64,000 bases of DNA from a virus: IMG/VR virus record IMGVR_UViG_3300006947_000003, positions 58,451 to 122,450 of that record, one strand, 5' to 3'. The translations under genes and the position numbers were made by a program. The notes under the pieces were generated by a model. The model was not told the DNA's origin and made no database searches. It was given only the letters and a program-made list of their open reading frames with translations. Each line of letters starts with the position of its first letter. Within the stretch, counting starts at the first letter, position 1. Below are positions 26,499 through 35,610 of the stretch, one piece after another.

Positions 26499-27581
26499 AT
26501 GTTAGACGTCATCAAACCATTGCTTGATAGTGATCTAGTAAATGAGGAAACTCGTAATCAGATTACTGAAGCTTGGGATACCAAGTTGCAGGAAATCCGT
26601 GAAGAAGTTACTCAGGATCTACGCGAAGAATTCGCTGGTCGTTATGAGCATGATAAACAAACAATGGTTGAGGCTCTCGATAGAATGGTTACAGAAAATC
26701 TTAGTGTTGAAATTAAGCAAGTAGTTGCTGAAAAGAAAGCACTAGCAGAGGACCGTGTTAAATTAAACACAACGATGAATGAGTCTGCTGAAAAGTTTAA
26801 TAATTTCCTAGTTAAGAAATTAGCTGAAGAAATTAGCGAACTTAGAAGCGACCGTAAGTCACAGTCTGTGACAATAGAAAAACTTGAACAGTTTGTAATT
26901 AATAATCTTGCTGAAGAAATTAGCGAGTTTCATAAAGACAAGAAAGACGTCATTGAAACGAAAGTTAAGCTAGTTGCTGAAGCGAAGGATCAATTAGATT
27001 CTCTTAAGAAGAAATTCATAGAGAAATCAAGCAAACTTGTAAAAGAAGCTGTAACTGGCACTTTAAGAGAAGAACTTTCTCAACTAAAAGAAGACATTAA
27101 ACAAGCTCGTACAAATAACTTTGGACGCAAATTGTTTGAAACATTCGCCGCTGAATACTCTACTAGTTACTTGAATGAAAATCAAGAAATGAAAGAGCTA
27201 GAGGCAGTGATTGTTGCTAAAGACAAGCAATTAAAAGAAGTTACTGAGAAATCAGAAGCATCTGCTACTGAAGTTAAAGTCCAAACGGCAAAAATTGGAC
27301 GTATAAACGAAGGAATCGAAAGAAAAGCTAAAATTGACAGTTTACTAAAGCCACTTGCTTACAAGCAGGCTGACGTAATGACAAGTTTGCTTGAAAGCGT
27401 CAAAACTGATAAACTACAATCAGCGTATGACAAATATTTGCCAGCAGTACTAAAGAACGAAGCTCCGAAAAAAGAAGTTTTAGCGGAATCTCGTAAAGAA
27501 GTTACTGGAAATAAAACTAAACACAGCCTAACAGATGCAGAAGATAATATCATTCTTCTTCAAAAGTTAGCTGGAATGTAA
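26499..27581 (+). CDS. 22: Prohead scaffold protein gp22
   Basis: 360 residues, nearly all charged helix and coiled coil (for example EIREEVTQDLREEFAGRYEH), with many L-x-E sites that gp21 can cut. The order gp21-gp22-gp23 supports the call. The ATG at 26499 is preferred because AAGGAG lies 9 bases before it; a TTG at 26490 would add three residues. The protein fills the prohead and is degraded during maturation. Confidence 0.88.
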   Translation: MLDVIKPLLDSDLVNEETRNQITEAWDTKLQEIREEVTQDLREEFAGRYEHDKQTMVEALDRMVTENLSVEIKQVVAEKKALAEDRVKLNTTMNESAEKFNNFLVKKLAEEISELRSDRKSQSVTIEKLEQFVINNLAEEISEFHKDKKDVIETKVKLVAEAKDQLDSLKKKFIEKSSKLVKEAVTGTLREELSQLKEDIKQARTNNFGRKLFETFAAEYSTSYLNENQEMKELEAVIVAKDKQLKEVTEKSEASATEVKVQTAKIGRINEGIERKAKIDSLLKPLAYKQADVMTSLLESVKTDKLQSAYDKYLPAVLKNEAPKKEVLAESRKEVTGNKTKHSLTDAEDNIILLQKLAGM

Positions 27582-27599
27582 CTAAAAGGAGACATAAAA

Positions 27600-28769
27600 A
27601 TGTCAGATACATTAATTGAAAGCCGTTGGGATGATACTAAATCGGCACTTATGGAAGGCTTGCAAGGTAAAGCTAAGACTACCATGGGCGTTGTTCTAGA
27701 GAACACCCGTAACTACTTAAAAGAGGCTGCAACTGCTGGCGCTACATCAGCCGGCAACGTAGCAACTTTAAATCGTGTGATACTACCAGTAATCAGACGT
27801 GTAATGCCTACTGTGATCGCGAACGAAATCGTTGGTGTTCAGCCAATGCAAGGTCCAGTTGGTCAAATTCATACTCTTAGAGTAAGATATGCTGATGCTT
27901 CTTCAGGCGCTACTACAGTGACTGCAGGCGACGAAGCATTAAGCCCGTTCAAAATTGCTGAGCAATATTCAGGTAACGATAGTTCACCTGGCGCAGGCTC
28001 AAGCACAGCAACTTTAGAAGGTGCTCCAGGTAAGAAATTGAACATCCAGATTTTAAAGCAACCAGTTGAAGCTAAGACAAGAAAACTTTCAGCTCGTTGG
28101 ACTTTTGAATCAGCTCAAGATGCTCAGTCAATGCATGGAATCGACGTTGAAGCAGAAATTATGGCTGCTTTGGCTCAAGAAATTACCGCTGAGATCGACC
28201 AAGAAGTTCTTACTTCTCTTAGATCTTTGGCTGCTACTGAAGAAACTTTCAATCAAGCGGCTGTAAGTGGTACTGCTACTTATGTTGGTGATGAGCATGC
28301 CGCTCTAGCTGTTTTAATTAACAGAGTTGCTAACAAAATTGCACAAAGAACAAGACGTGGTTCTGGTAACTGGGCTGTGGTTTCTCCACAAGCTCTTACT
28401 GTACTACAATCAGCATCAACTTCAGCGTTCGCAAGAACAACTGAAGGTACGTTTGAAGCTCCAACAAACAATAAGTTTGTAGGTACTTTGAATGGCGCTA
28501 TGAAAATCTACGTAGACACTTATGCCGCTGATTCTTCAGCTGTGCTAGTTGGTTACAAAGGTTCTTCAGAAGCTGATGCGGCTGCGTTCTATTGCCCATA
28601 CGTTCCTCTTATGTCTTCAGGTGTTGTTTTAGACCCTGATACATTAGAACCAGTTGTTGGCTTTATGACAAGATACGGATATGTTGAGTTAACTAACACA
28701 GCATCTTCACTTGGTAATGCAGGCGACTACTTAGGCGAAATTGCAATGTCAAACATTAGCTTTAGCTAA
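27600..28769 (+). CDS. 23: Major capsid protein gp23
   Basis: 389 residues, clearly shorter than T4 gp23 (521). HK97-type capsid text includes TLNRVILPVIRRVMPTVIAN, EIVGVQPMQGPVGQIHTLRV, KARKLSARWTFESAQD-like and the C-terminal domain with GFMTRYGYVELTNTAS. Residues 40-43 read L-K-E-A, which fits the gp21 cleavage consensus, so the mature protein probably starts at Ala43. AAAGGAG lies before the ATG. No gp24 vertex homologue is seen nearby. A strong terminator follows. Confidence 0.96.
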   Translation: MSDTLIESRWDDTKSALMEGLQGKAKTTMGVVLENTRNYLKEAATAGATSAGNVATLNRVILPVIRRVMPTVIANEIVGVQPMQGPVGQIHTLRVRYADASSGATTVTAGDEALSPFKIAEQYSGNDSSPGAGSSTATLEGAPGKKLNIQILKQPVEAKTRKLSARWTFESAQDAQSMHGIDVEAEIMAALAQEITAEIDQEVLTSLRSLAATEETFNQAAVSGTATYVGDEHAALAVLINRVANKIAQRTRRGSGNWAVVSPQALTVLQSASTSAFARTTEGTFEAPTNNKFVGTLNGAMKIYVDTYAADSSAVLVGYKGSSEADAAAFYCPYVPLMSSGVVLDPDTLEPVVGFMTRYGYVELTNTASSLGNAGDYLGEIAMSNISFS

Positions 28770-28797
28770 TCACTGATGTAGTATTTTTTACTATTTT

Positions 28798-28826
28798 AAG
28801 AAAGGGTCTTAGGACCCTTTCTTTTT
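28798..28826 (+). terminator. Intrinsic terminator after the capsid gene
   Basis: 11-bp stem AAGAAAGGGTC / GACCCTTTCTT with loop TTAG, followed by TTT. Canonical rho-independent form. Confidence 0.9.
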
Positions 28827-28832
28827 GACTGC

Positions 28833-28840
28833 TATAAATA
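28833..28840 (+). promoter_or_regulatory. Late promoter TATAAATA, leaderless type
   Basis: Exact octamer, 5 bases (TTAAT) before the ATG at 28846, and directly after the capsid-gene terminator. Confidence 0.65.
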
Positions 28841-28845
28841 TTAAT

Positions 28846-29451
28846 ATGAATCTAATAGTATACGGCGATCAATTAGTAGCCAGTCCAGGAACATACAACG
28901 GTTATAATGTACAACCAGGTGAGCATTGGTGGGAATTATTAGCAACTGAACTAGGAAGTAATCCTGTTATTTTAAAAACCCCTGATAAATGTGTGGGTAT
29001 TAGTCCGTTATATTATGCCAGTAATATTATAAAAACTACACAAAACAGTGATGATTTCTTTATAAGTGTAGTACCGTCGCCTTCTAGATCTTTAAATTGG
29101 GATTCCACAGGACCATTACATGCTATTACAGAAAACTTAGGTCCTCATCATACAGATGAATATTGTGAATGGCAATCTAATTTTACTTACAACATATTAA
29201 ATGAATGGGCAAAAGATAAACATTGTTTATTCTTTGTACAAGAAAGTACAAAACCGTCTACTGACAAACTTTTTGTTTTACCTAGTATTAACAGAGATAA
29301 CATTAATCAATTTTGGGGCTGGGTAATGGACCAACATCCTGATTTATCGCACCCTGGACATTTTTATCAAAAATGTGCTCCTGATAGGAAATTAAATGCT
29401 TATGGTCATAAATGTGTTTATGAGGTAGTAAGAAAGTATATTATTAGATAA
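28846..29451 (+). CDS. SGNH-hydrolase-like protein, nucleophile apparently replaced
   Basis: 201 residues. The N-terminus NLIVYGDQLVASPGTYNGYN has the place and shape of the GDSL block I of SGNH esterases, and the C-terminus PDRKLNAYGHKCVYEVV resembles block V (D-x2-H...GH). The catalytic Ser of Gly-Asp-Ser is Gln here, so it may be inactive or use another chemistry. It lies after the capsid gene at the edge of the accessory locus. The ATG at 28846 is chosen over a longer frame from 28825 because the late promoter covers the region between. The family call is tentative. Confidence 0.5.
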   Translation: MNLIVYGDQLVASPGTYNGYNVQPGEHWWELLATELGSNPVILKTPDKCVGISPLYYASNIIKTTQNSDDFFISVVPSPSRSLNWDSTGPLHAITENLGPHHTDEYCEWQSNFTYNILNEWAKDKHCLFFVQESTKPSTDKLFVLPSINRDNINQFWGWVMDQHPDLSHPGHFYQKCAPDRKLNAYGHKCVYEVVRKYIIR

Positions 29452-29454
29452 ATA
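29447..29454 (+). promoter_or_regulatory. Late promoter GATAAATA
   Basis: Overlaps the end of the upstream gene. Predicted start near 29460; leader about 84 bases, ending with AGGAGAA before the ATG at 29544. Confidence 0.5.
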
Positions 29455-29543
29455 CTATTGTCGTAAATCGTGCTACAATAGGTGTAGACTTATGCGGAAT
29501 TGACCCACCGCGTATTACATAGAACGTAACTTAGGAGAAAAAA

Positions 29544-29921
29544 ATGGGACGTCCAGTAAATAAAAGTAAATTTGGTGAAGTAGATTCTGATTCAGGCAAC
29601 ATCACAGTTAACTGTAAAGTTAGCTCAAATGCGGCTTCAGTTCAGGGTATGATTAAATCACAAAGATCATCTACAAAATTCAATGTTGATGATGCAAAAG
29701 ATGATTCAGGTAACGAAGGTGTTTGTTCACTAGTTGATAAAGCATCTGAGCAATTAGCGGCAGATGAAATGTCTATTTCTGCTGTAATTAACGGTACTAC
29801 AACTTATAAAAATATTAAAAAGTTGTTTAACAGAACGTGTACTGATTATGATAATGTACGATACACATGGTCCATATCAGATGACTCTGCTGTTAATGTT
29901 ATGACGATTGTTGCTATCTAA
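29544..29921 (+). CDS. Conserved small structural-type protein
   Basis: 125 residues beginning MGRPVNKSKFGEVDSDSG. Proteins with a similar MGRPxNKxxFG start recur in marine T4-like phages near structural genes, but no function is established to my knowledge. It has its own promoter and terminator, so it is expressed as a single late gene, which fits an abundant small virion protein. AGGAG precedes the ATG. Confidence 0.65.
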   Translation: MGRPVNKSKFGEVDSDSGNITVNCKVSSNAASVQGMIKSQRSSTKFNVDDAKDDSGNEGVCSLVDKASEQLAADEMSISAVINGTTTYKNIKKLFNRTCTDYDNVRYTWSISDDSAVNVMTIVAI

Positions 29922-29943
29922 TCCAGATACAAAATTGTAATTT

Positions 29944-29982
29944 AAAATGACTGCTAATTAATGTTAGTAGTCATTTTTTTTT
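29944..29982 (+). terminator. Intrinsic terminator
   Basis: 14-bp stem AAAATGACTGCTAA / TTAGTAGTCATTTT with one G-T wobble, followed by a T run of about eight. Confidence 0.88.
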
Positions 29983-29993
29983 GAAGGAACATA

Positions 29994-30647
29994 ATGGAAA
30001 GAGCATTTGTAATTGGCAACGGTAAATCTCGTATAGGTTTTGATTTGAATACATTAAGGGGAAAAGGAACTATATATGGGTGTAATGCTTTATATAGAGA
30101 TTTTATGCCTGATGTATTAGTTGCTACAGATGATAAGATACGAGAAGAAATAGAATTGTCTGAATTTAATCCAGATGTTTTAGAAAATATACCTGCTAAA
30201 ATTCCATTTTATACGAGAAGACCTGGAAAAATTATTAAAACGCATCCTGACAGAAAATGGCAAGAGTTTGATCATGTGAATAGACATAGTAGAAAAATAG
30301 ATTATAATTGGGGATATAGTAGTGGCCCTGTTGCTTTAACGTATGCCGCATTTGATAGTCATAGATATATTTACTTTATGGGGTTTGACTTAATGGGGAT
30401 AGGCGATAGGGATAATAATATAAACAATATCTATTCCGGAACAAATGCTTATAAGCCAGATACGGCGGCTGCCACCTATTATATGAATTGGGTTGATCAA
30501 ATTAGACGAATAATGTTAGAGTATACTGATTCTAACTTTACTAGAGTAGGCGCATTGAATAACTTTGTTCCAGAGAATTGGAGAGAATGTCCGAATCACA
30601 GGGAAATCACGTTTGAACAATTTGAAAAAGAAATAAATAATGTATAA
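29994..30647 (+). CDS. MptE/sialyltransferase-like nucleotide-binding protein (paralogue 1)
   Basis: 217 residues. Motifs: ERAFVIGNGKSRIGFDLNTL at the N-terminus (glycine-rich strand-loop), YGCNALYRDFMPDVLVATDD, SSGPVALTYAAFDSHRYIYF then MGFDLMGIGD. This N-G-N..CN..SG..G.D order resembles the DUF115 / MptE-like group and GT42 sialyltransferases (CstI type). Possible role: transfer of a sugar or other group from a nucleotide donor, perhaps to fibres or host surface. A related protein is encoded at 42064, on the other side of the fibre genes. GAAGGAAC precedes the ATG. Activity is inference. Confidence 0.55.
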   Translation: MERAFVIGNGKSRIGFDLNTLRGKGTIYGCNALYRDFMPDVLVATDDKIREEIELSEFNPDVLENIPAKIPFYTRRPGKIIKTHPDRKWQEFDHVNRHSRKIDYNWGYSSGPVALTYAAFDSHRYIYFMGFDLMGIGDRDNNINNIYSGTNAYKPDTAAATYYMNWVDQIRRIMLEYTDSNFTRVGALNNFVPENWRECPNHREITFEQFEKEINNV

Positions 30648-30660
30648 GGATTATTAAAAA

Positions 30661-31392
30661 ATGGCAAAAATATCAGAAAATCGGTTTGACGGGCATTACA
30701 AAATTACCACTAGTGGTACAGACTCTAATGTCACAGTAACAACACATTCGCTTACAGTAGCAGGAAACCTTGTTGTTTCTGGAACTACTACAAGCATTGA
30801 AACAACTAATTCAGTAATTGCTGATAACACTATTGTTTTAAATAAAAACGAATCAGGCGCAGGAGTTACCGCAGTAACGGCAGGTATTGAAATTGAAAGA
30901 GGATCGCTTACGAATACTACAATGTTATATGATGATAGCATTGATGCTTTTACTTTTAAAGAAGGATCCTCATTAACAAATGTAGCAGGAGCAACACCGA
31001 GCAGTGGTGATCATCTAGCTACTAAAACGTATGTTGACGGAGTAGCAGGATCTGGAATGTCTTTATCAGGTTCAACAAATAATACTATAACAACAATTAC
31101 TGGAGCAAATGCGTTAATAGGCGAGGCAAATTTAACTTTTGATGGATCAACGTTGGCAGTTGCTGGAGCGGCGACTGTGTCGACAACATTAGATGTTACT
31201 GGTAATGTTACAACTGATGGACTTTTGAGATTAACACAAACAAGTGACCCAAGTGCGGTTTCGGGCAAGTCATTAATTTTTGCTAAAGCACCAGGCGGTG
31301 GCGGAACAGGAGTTTATGTTCAGGCGCCAACAGGTAATGCAGAAGAAATGGTAAGTAAGAGTAAAGCAATCGTATACGGATTAATATTTTAG
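30661..31392 (+). CDS. Fibre-type structural protein
   Basis: 243 residues, Thr/Ser/Gly/Ala-rich. An N-terminal module VAGNLVVSGTTTSIETTNSV then AGIEIERG is shared with the 1662-residue fibre protein, and GDHLATKTYVDG is a common fibre trimerisation-type motif. Likely a short tail fibre or fibre-associated virion protein. It opens the fibre locus and runs in the same direction as the next genes with short gaps. Confidence 0.65.
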   Translation: MAKISENRFDGHYKITTSGTDSNVTVTTHSLTVAGNLVVSGTTTSIETTNSVIADNTIVLNKNESGAGVTAVTAGIEIERGSLTNTTMLYDDSIDAFTFKEGSSLTNVAGATPSSGDHLATKTYVDGVAGSGMSLSGSTNNTITTITGANALIGEANLTFDGSTLAVAGAATVSTTLDVTGNVTTDGLLRLTQTSDPSAVSGKSLIFAKAPGGGGTGVYVQAPTGNAEEMVSKSKAIVYGLIF

Positions 31393-31401
31393 GAAAACAA
31401 A

Positions 31402-31710
31402 ATGGCGTTAGCAAAAGCAACTTTAGGAACAAGCATAGGTACAGTTTATACTAGTACAAATGACTCTGCTACTACATCAATATTTTTTACAAATGACAAT
31501 GCCGCGGCAAGAACTATAAGTGTTCATCTCGTAGCAAATAGTAGCACAGCAGATGCTACAAATAGAATTATTAAAGAATTATCAATTGATGGCGGAGACA
31601 CATATATTTTAAGTGCTGAAAAAATTGTATTCGCAAACGGTGATACAATACAAGCATTATGTTCAGCGGCAACATCAGTATATGCTAATGTTTCATACGT
31701 GAGTATTTAA
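31402..31710 (+). CDS. Small structural-type protein of the fibre locus
   Basis: 102 residues, beta-strand pattern, Thr/Ser/Ala-rich (MALAKATLGTSIGTVYTSTN; NRIIKELSIDGGDTYILSAE). Resembles the small virion or fibre-associated proteins often found in clusters beside fibre genes in marine myophages. Nine bases separate it from the upstream gene and two bases from the next. No specific function recognised. Confidence 0.6.
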   Translation: MALAKATLGTSIGTVYTSTNDSATTSIFFTNDNAAARTISVHLVANSSTADATNRIIKELSIDGGDTYILSAEKIVFANGDTIQALCSAATSVYANVSYVSI

Positions 31711-31712
31711 AA

Positions 31713-32123
31713 ATGGCTTATCATTTAAAGTCTAAATCATCAGGAGTTCCTACAGCATCTGGTTCTACAGCAGAAAGACCAACTGTTGCTGAAACAGGAG
31801 CAATACGGTTTAACACTGACACTACAAGAATGGAATATTATGACGGTTCAGCTTTTAGGTCTATAACACCTCAAGGTACAGTAGGAATGGTTCTAGATAC
31901 AGCAACAGGTGACGGTACAGCAACAACATTTACTAATTTTTTCACTACAGCACCAGCAGACGAAAATAATGTTATTGCTGTTGTAGGCAATGTTCCACAA
32001 GAGCCTGATCAAGCATATACTGTTTCAGGTAGAGATATTACATTTACATCAGCACCTCCAAATGGGCACAGAATTTATGCTTATGCAGGATTTGATTCTA
32101 CAATTACAAGCACTTTAGCTTAA
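31713..32123 (+). CDS. Small fibre-module protein
   Basis: 136 residues. A module AERPTVAETGAIRFNTDTTR then MEYYDGSAFRSITP and SGRDITFTSAPPNGHRIYAY is also found, diverged, in the 425-residue and 1662-residue fibre proteins (TTAQRPSS... and TLTFT.AP.. GD). This suggests a stand-alone copy of a shared fibre domain. Likely virion component; binding target unknown. Confidence 0.6.
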   Translation: MAYHLKSKSSGVPTASGSTAERPTVAETGAIRFNTDTTRMEYYDGSAFRSITPQGTVGMVLDTATGDGTATTFTNFFTTAPADENNVIAVVGNVPQEPDQAYTVSGRDITFTSAPPNGHRIYAYAGFDSTITSTLA

Positions 32124-32134
32124 TCTTTAATTCA

Positions 32135-32142
32135 TATAAATA
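32135..32142 (+). promoter_or_regulatory. Late promoter TATAAATA for the PKD protein
   Basis: Exact octamer. Predicted start near 32148; leader about 67 bases including GGTGGAGGAG just before the ATG at 32215 and a CCCGGG-containing stretch near 32173. Confidence 0.65.
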
Positions 32143-32214
32143 ACATTGTAGTAAGATAACTTACTATATTATACCCGGGCTCACCCTGGAATGAAATGAG
32201 GTGGAGGAGATTAG

Positions 32215-35200
32215 ATGGCCATAGGAAGAATATCTGGTGCCATGCTTAAGGCAAATCTTGAGCGATTAGGCAACGACATAGCATTTGAAACAGACTCATT
32301 ATATATTGACGTAGCCAATGATCGCATAGGTATAAACACAGCCTCCCCCACTAAAAGTTTACAAGTAGATAATATTACCCTAGAAGGAAGATCAATCCGT
32401 GCGGTTGGTGGTGACTTAGATTTAGGTGCTATAGAAGACATTACTATTACTGGCGGCGGTGGAGATCAAGTTTTAACAACTGATGGATCGGGCAATTTAA
32501 CTTGGACAAGTGTTGCAGGCGGCGGACTAGTTACTGGTAGAGATGTCACACTAAGTTGGCCAGATGATAGCACGTTATATCCAACAGGCGCTATTAGAAC
32601 TTGGTTAGATACTACTAATCTTAGTACAGCAATTGACGATCTAAACGAATTATCAAATAATATTATTAATAGTACTGCTGTTTCTAATGTTGACTTCACA
32701 GCAGACGTAACATCAGGTGGTGCTGGTATTACAGTAACACTAACAATTACAGCAAACGGTAACCCTACACATTATGACATTGACTGGGGTACTGGAGAAA
32801 CAGCAACAACTAATACAACAGATGCAACACCGTCACACACTTATAATTCAAATACTAATTCACCATTTAGTGTAACAGTAACAGCAAAAAATAATAGCGG
32901 AGCCGGAACAGGTTCTACAAACGCTAAAACAAGAGCAAGTTATATTATTATCTATACGTCTACTCCTATAATGGGATTTGCCGCTTATGCCGCCTCGGCA
33001 GGTGGATCACCTATTACACAATGGGACGACAATGCTACAATTTACTTCCAAAACAATACAACAAATACAAGCGGAGCAACAATTCAATATACTTGGGATT
33101 GGACAGACAGCGAATCAGATAATGTTGTAAATAGTGATTCAGTGGCTGGTGGAGTAGGTGGAGCAAGATTGGCTCATACATTTACAGCAAGTACAGAACA
33201 AGAACAAACACGAACGGTAAGACTAACATTAGACAGTCATACTACAGCACTACCTAGCGAAATACCTAGGAATACTACAACAGCACACAAAATTTACGAT
33301 ACACATACGCCAACTGTTGGGTTGTCTAGTACAACTGGAATTAACGAAGTAGGAACAAGTGGACATCCTGTAACATTTACAAATAATACAGAAAATACTA
33401 TTGGTTCTTATTCAACATACGGAACACAATACAGATATACATTTGGTGACGGAACTACGCAAACAGTTAATGTTGGTAGTGGAGCATCGGGCGACACAGC
33501 TGGCACAATAAGCCACACGTATGCCTTAACAAGTTCTCAAAATGATGCAGGTACTAATGTAGATTATACAGGTAAGTTAGAAGTATTAAGTAGTCACACT
33601 AGTTCACCATTTGCTAGTTCTAACTTCACAGTACACCTTGAACCAGACGTCAGAGCAGACGTAACGGGCACAGCAATTGTTACAAGTGACAGAACTGGCG
33701 ACAACCAATATGACTTATATGATTTTACTGATTTATTTGGAAATAACAGGGCAATGGTTACAACTACTAATGCTACAAAACCAACAACATCTTCTGCTCA
33801 ATATACATTTAACTGGGCAGATGGCAGTTCAAATGATGTAGTTACTGAAAACGGAAGTACGCCAGGTAGTGTAGGGGTAGCATTAACTCATAACTTTGCT
33901 GGAGAATCAACCGGTAATTATAATTTAAATTTAGGTGTTGTTTCAACACCAGACGTAACAGCACAAACAGATAATGATACTGGTATTACATTCCAAATAA
34001 ATGCGACTCCGTCGGTACCTGCTAATTTAAGTGCTAAAACTATATCAATGTCTACTAGTAGCAGTGGGTCAAGCCCGTACTTAGCCGCAAGTGCTACTGA
34101 CAGAAGTGGCGGCAATATACCAGCACAAGGTTCTAGTGTAACAAGATATACAGGTTCTAGTTCAGTACAAACAAGTGTTGCCTCAGATGCCTATAATAGT
34201 TATACAGGAACAGTTACAGCATTGGTTAACAATGGCGCCAGTGGATCAAAATCTTTTTCATCATCAACTGGAGAGACAGGAACATTTACAAGTCTTGTTG
34301 TAACAGCAGAAGGCGATGCCCACGATCAAATATCATCAAGCACATATCCAAGTAATTTTTATCAAGTGTTTAGTGCTAAAGTTAGCCACAGTTTAGGAAG
34401 TTTAAGTACGGGATATAATGATTTAGGTTTAAGCCATAATGCCACAGGTGCTACAAACAAACCAGGATTTGTTTTAGATGATTTAACAGCAACGCCGACT
34501 ACATCAATCGGTACGGTAACAGAGGGAACTGCTGGATCAAAGAGATATATTTCAGGTGTACCGTATTACAATTCGGGATCACCTAGTGTAAATGTTACAG
34601 GAACAACAGTAACAAATCTTGTAGGACAAACTTATAGAAACACAAGTTCACCTCATGAAGTTGATCCAGCAGATAATGACGAGTCGACTAGTGGTAGCGT
34701 AATTAGTAATAACAATTATACATATTCAAATATAGACGGAGCAAGTACGTTCTTAAATTCAAGTGTACCAATAGCAAACACAGGTGTAGGAGGTGCTTAT
34801 ACATTAGGAACTATTGCTGTACCTATTACAAGCAGTTCAGTTAGCTCGGTACAAACTATTAAAGCAAGAACTAAAAACGTTAACGGACAAGGCGGATATA
34901 ATACAGGCTCAACAAAAATACAAGTACATACAGCAACACCAAGCGGAATTGTAGAAAGTGCCATTCCGGTTGCGAATAGCTTAGGTAACGGCAGTACACA
35001 TACAGATGACGGTGTAAGAATCACAGGCTTTGGTGCGGCAAATGACACACCTAGTTTCACAGGAAGTACAAATTATTATACAGCAAATCCTTGGAGTGGT
35101 TCTCAAACAGTAGCAGGAACACAAGAAGCAATTACACGTTGGGGAACAATAAAACACTTTACAACAGATTTAAGTACTGGTTACTTACCAGCAGGGCCTG

Positions 35201-35610
35201 ATTTAAACACAGGTAGAAGTGGAGCACAATATTATACTTTTGCTTTCCGTAGAACACCAGCGGCTAACTTTAAATTTAAGTTTAGTGGAAAATTAACAGG
35301 TGTGTGGATTGCGGCTCCTGGTTCAGCAATAGATAGTGCTAGTGGTTTAAGTGGTTGGCTAGACGCCACAGACACTTATGCTGGTAGTGGTGTTCCTGGT
35401 AGTGATACAGGCAACGGTGGTAACGGTGGTAACGGTTGTGCCCAAACGTCAGGCGACAGAATACCTACAGGGTCAACAGTATCAAATGATAGTAGCACAT
35501 TAACATTGGGTGCTGAAAATATGGCTAACACTACGGGTAATACTGTTTTAGTTAGAATCAAACTAGTAAGTGGCGATTCGTTAACTGCTTTAGAGATTGA
35601 GGATGCTTAA
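32215..35610 (+). CDS. Large PKD-repeat virion adhesin
   Basis: 1131 residues. At least four PKD-like (immunoglobulin-type) repeats are visible by their core: YDIDWGTGE (about residue 186), YTWDWTDSE (about 294), YRYTFGDGT (about 405) and YTFNWADGS (about 528). The rest is Ser/Thr-rich beta-strand sequence, and the C-terminus has a Gly-rich run (GNGGNGGNGC). Such folds decorate virions and bind carbohydrates. It is probably a receptor-binding or decoration protein of the tail or head. A very strong ribosome-binding site (GGAGGAG) suggests high expression. The stop overlaps the next ATG by one base. Confidence 0.75.
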   Translation: MAIGRISGAMLKANLERLGNDIAFETDSLYIDVANDRIGINTASPTKSLQVDNITLEGRSIRAVGGDLDLGAIEDITITGGGGDQVLTTDGSGNLTWTSVAGGGLVTGRDVTLSWPDDSTLYPTGAIRTWLDTTNLSTAIDDLNELSNNIINSTAVSNVDFTADVTSGGAGITVTLTITANGNPTHYDIDWGTGETATTNTTDATPSHTYNSNTNSPFSVTVTAKNNSGAGTGSTNAKTRASYIIIYTSTPIMGFAAYAASAGGSPITQWDDNATIYFQNNTTNTSGATIQYTWDWTDSESDNVVNSDSVAGGVGGARLAHTFTASTEQEQTRTVRLTLDSHTTALPSEIPRNTTTAHKIYDTHTPTVGLSSTTGINEVGTSGHPVTFTNNTENTIGSYSTYGTQYRYTFGDGTTQTVNVGSGASGDTAGTISHTYALTSSQNDAGTNVDYTGKLEVLSSHTSSPFASSNFTVHLEPDVRADVTGTAIVTSDRTGDNQYDLYDFTDLFGNNRAMVTTTNATKPTTSSAQYTFNWADGSSNDVVTENGSTPGSVGVALTHNFAGESTGNYNLNLGVVSTPDVTAQTDNDTGITFQINATPSVPANLSAKTISMSTSSSGSSPYLAASATDRSGGNIPAQGSSVTRYTGSSSVQTSVASDAYNSYTGTVTALVNNGASGSKSFSSSTGETGTFTSLVVTAEGDAHDQISSSTYPSNFYQVFSAKVSHSLGSLSTGYNDLGLSHNATGATNKPGFVLDDLTATPTTSIGTVTEGTAGSKRYISGVPYYNSGSPSVNVTGTTVTNLVGQTYRNTSSPHEVDPADNDESTSGSVISNNNYTYSNIDGASTFLNSSVPIANTGVGGAYTLGTIAVPITSSSVSSVQTIKARTKNVNGQGGYNTGSTKIQVHTATPSGIVESAIPVANSLGNGSTHTDDGVRITGFGAANDTPSFTGSTNYYTANPWSGSQTVAGTQEAITRWGTIKHFTTDLSTGYLPAGPDLNTGRSGAQYYTFAFRRTPAANFKFKFSGKLTGVWIAAPGSAIDSASGLSGWLDATDTYAGSGVPGSDTGNGGNGGNGCAQTSGDRIPTGSTVSNDSSTLTLGAENMANTTGNTVLVRIKLVSGDSLTALEIEDA

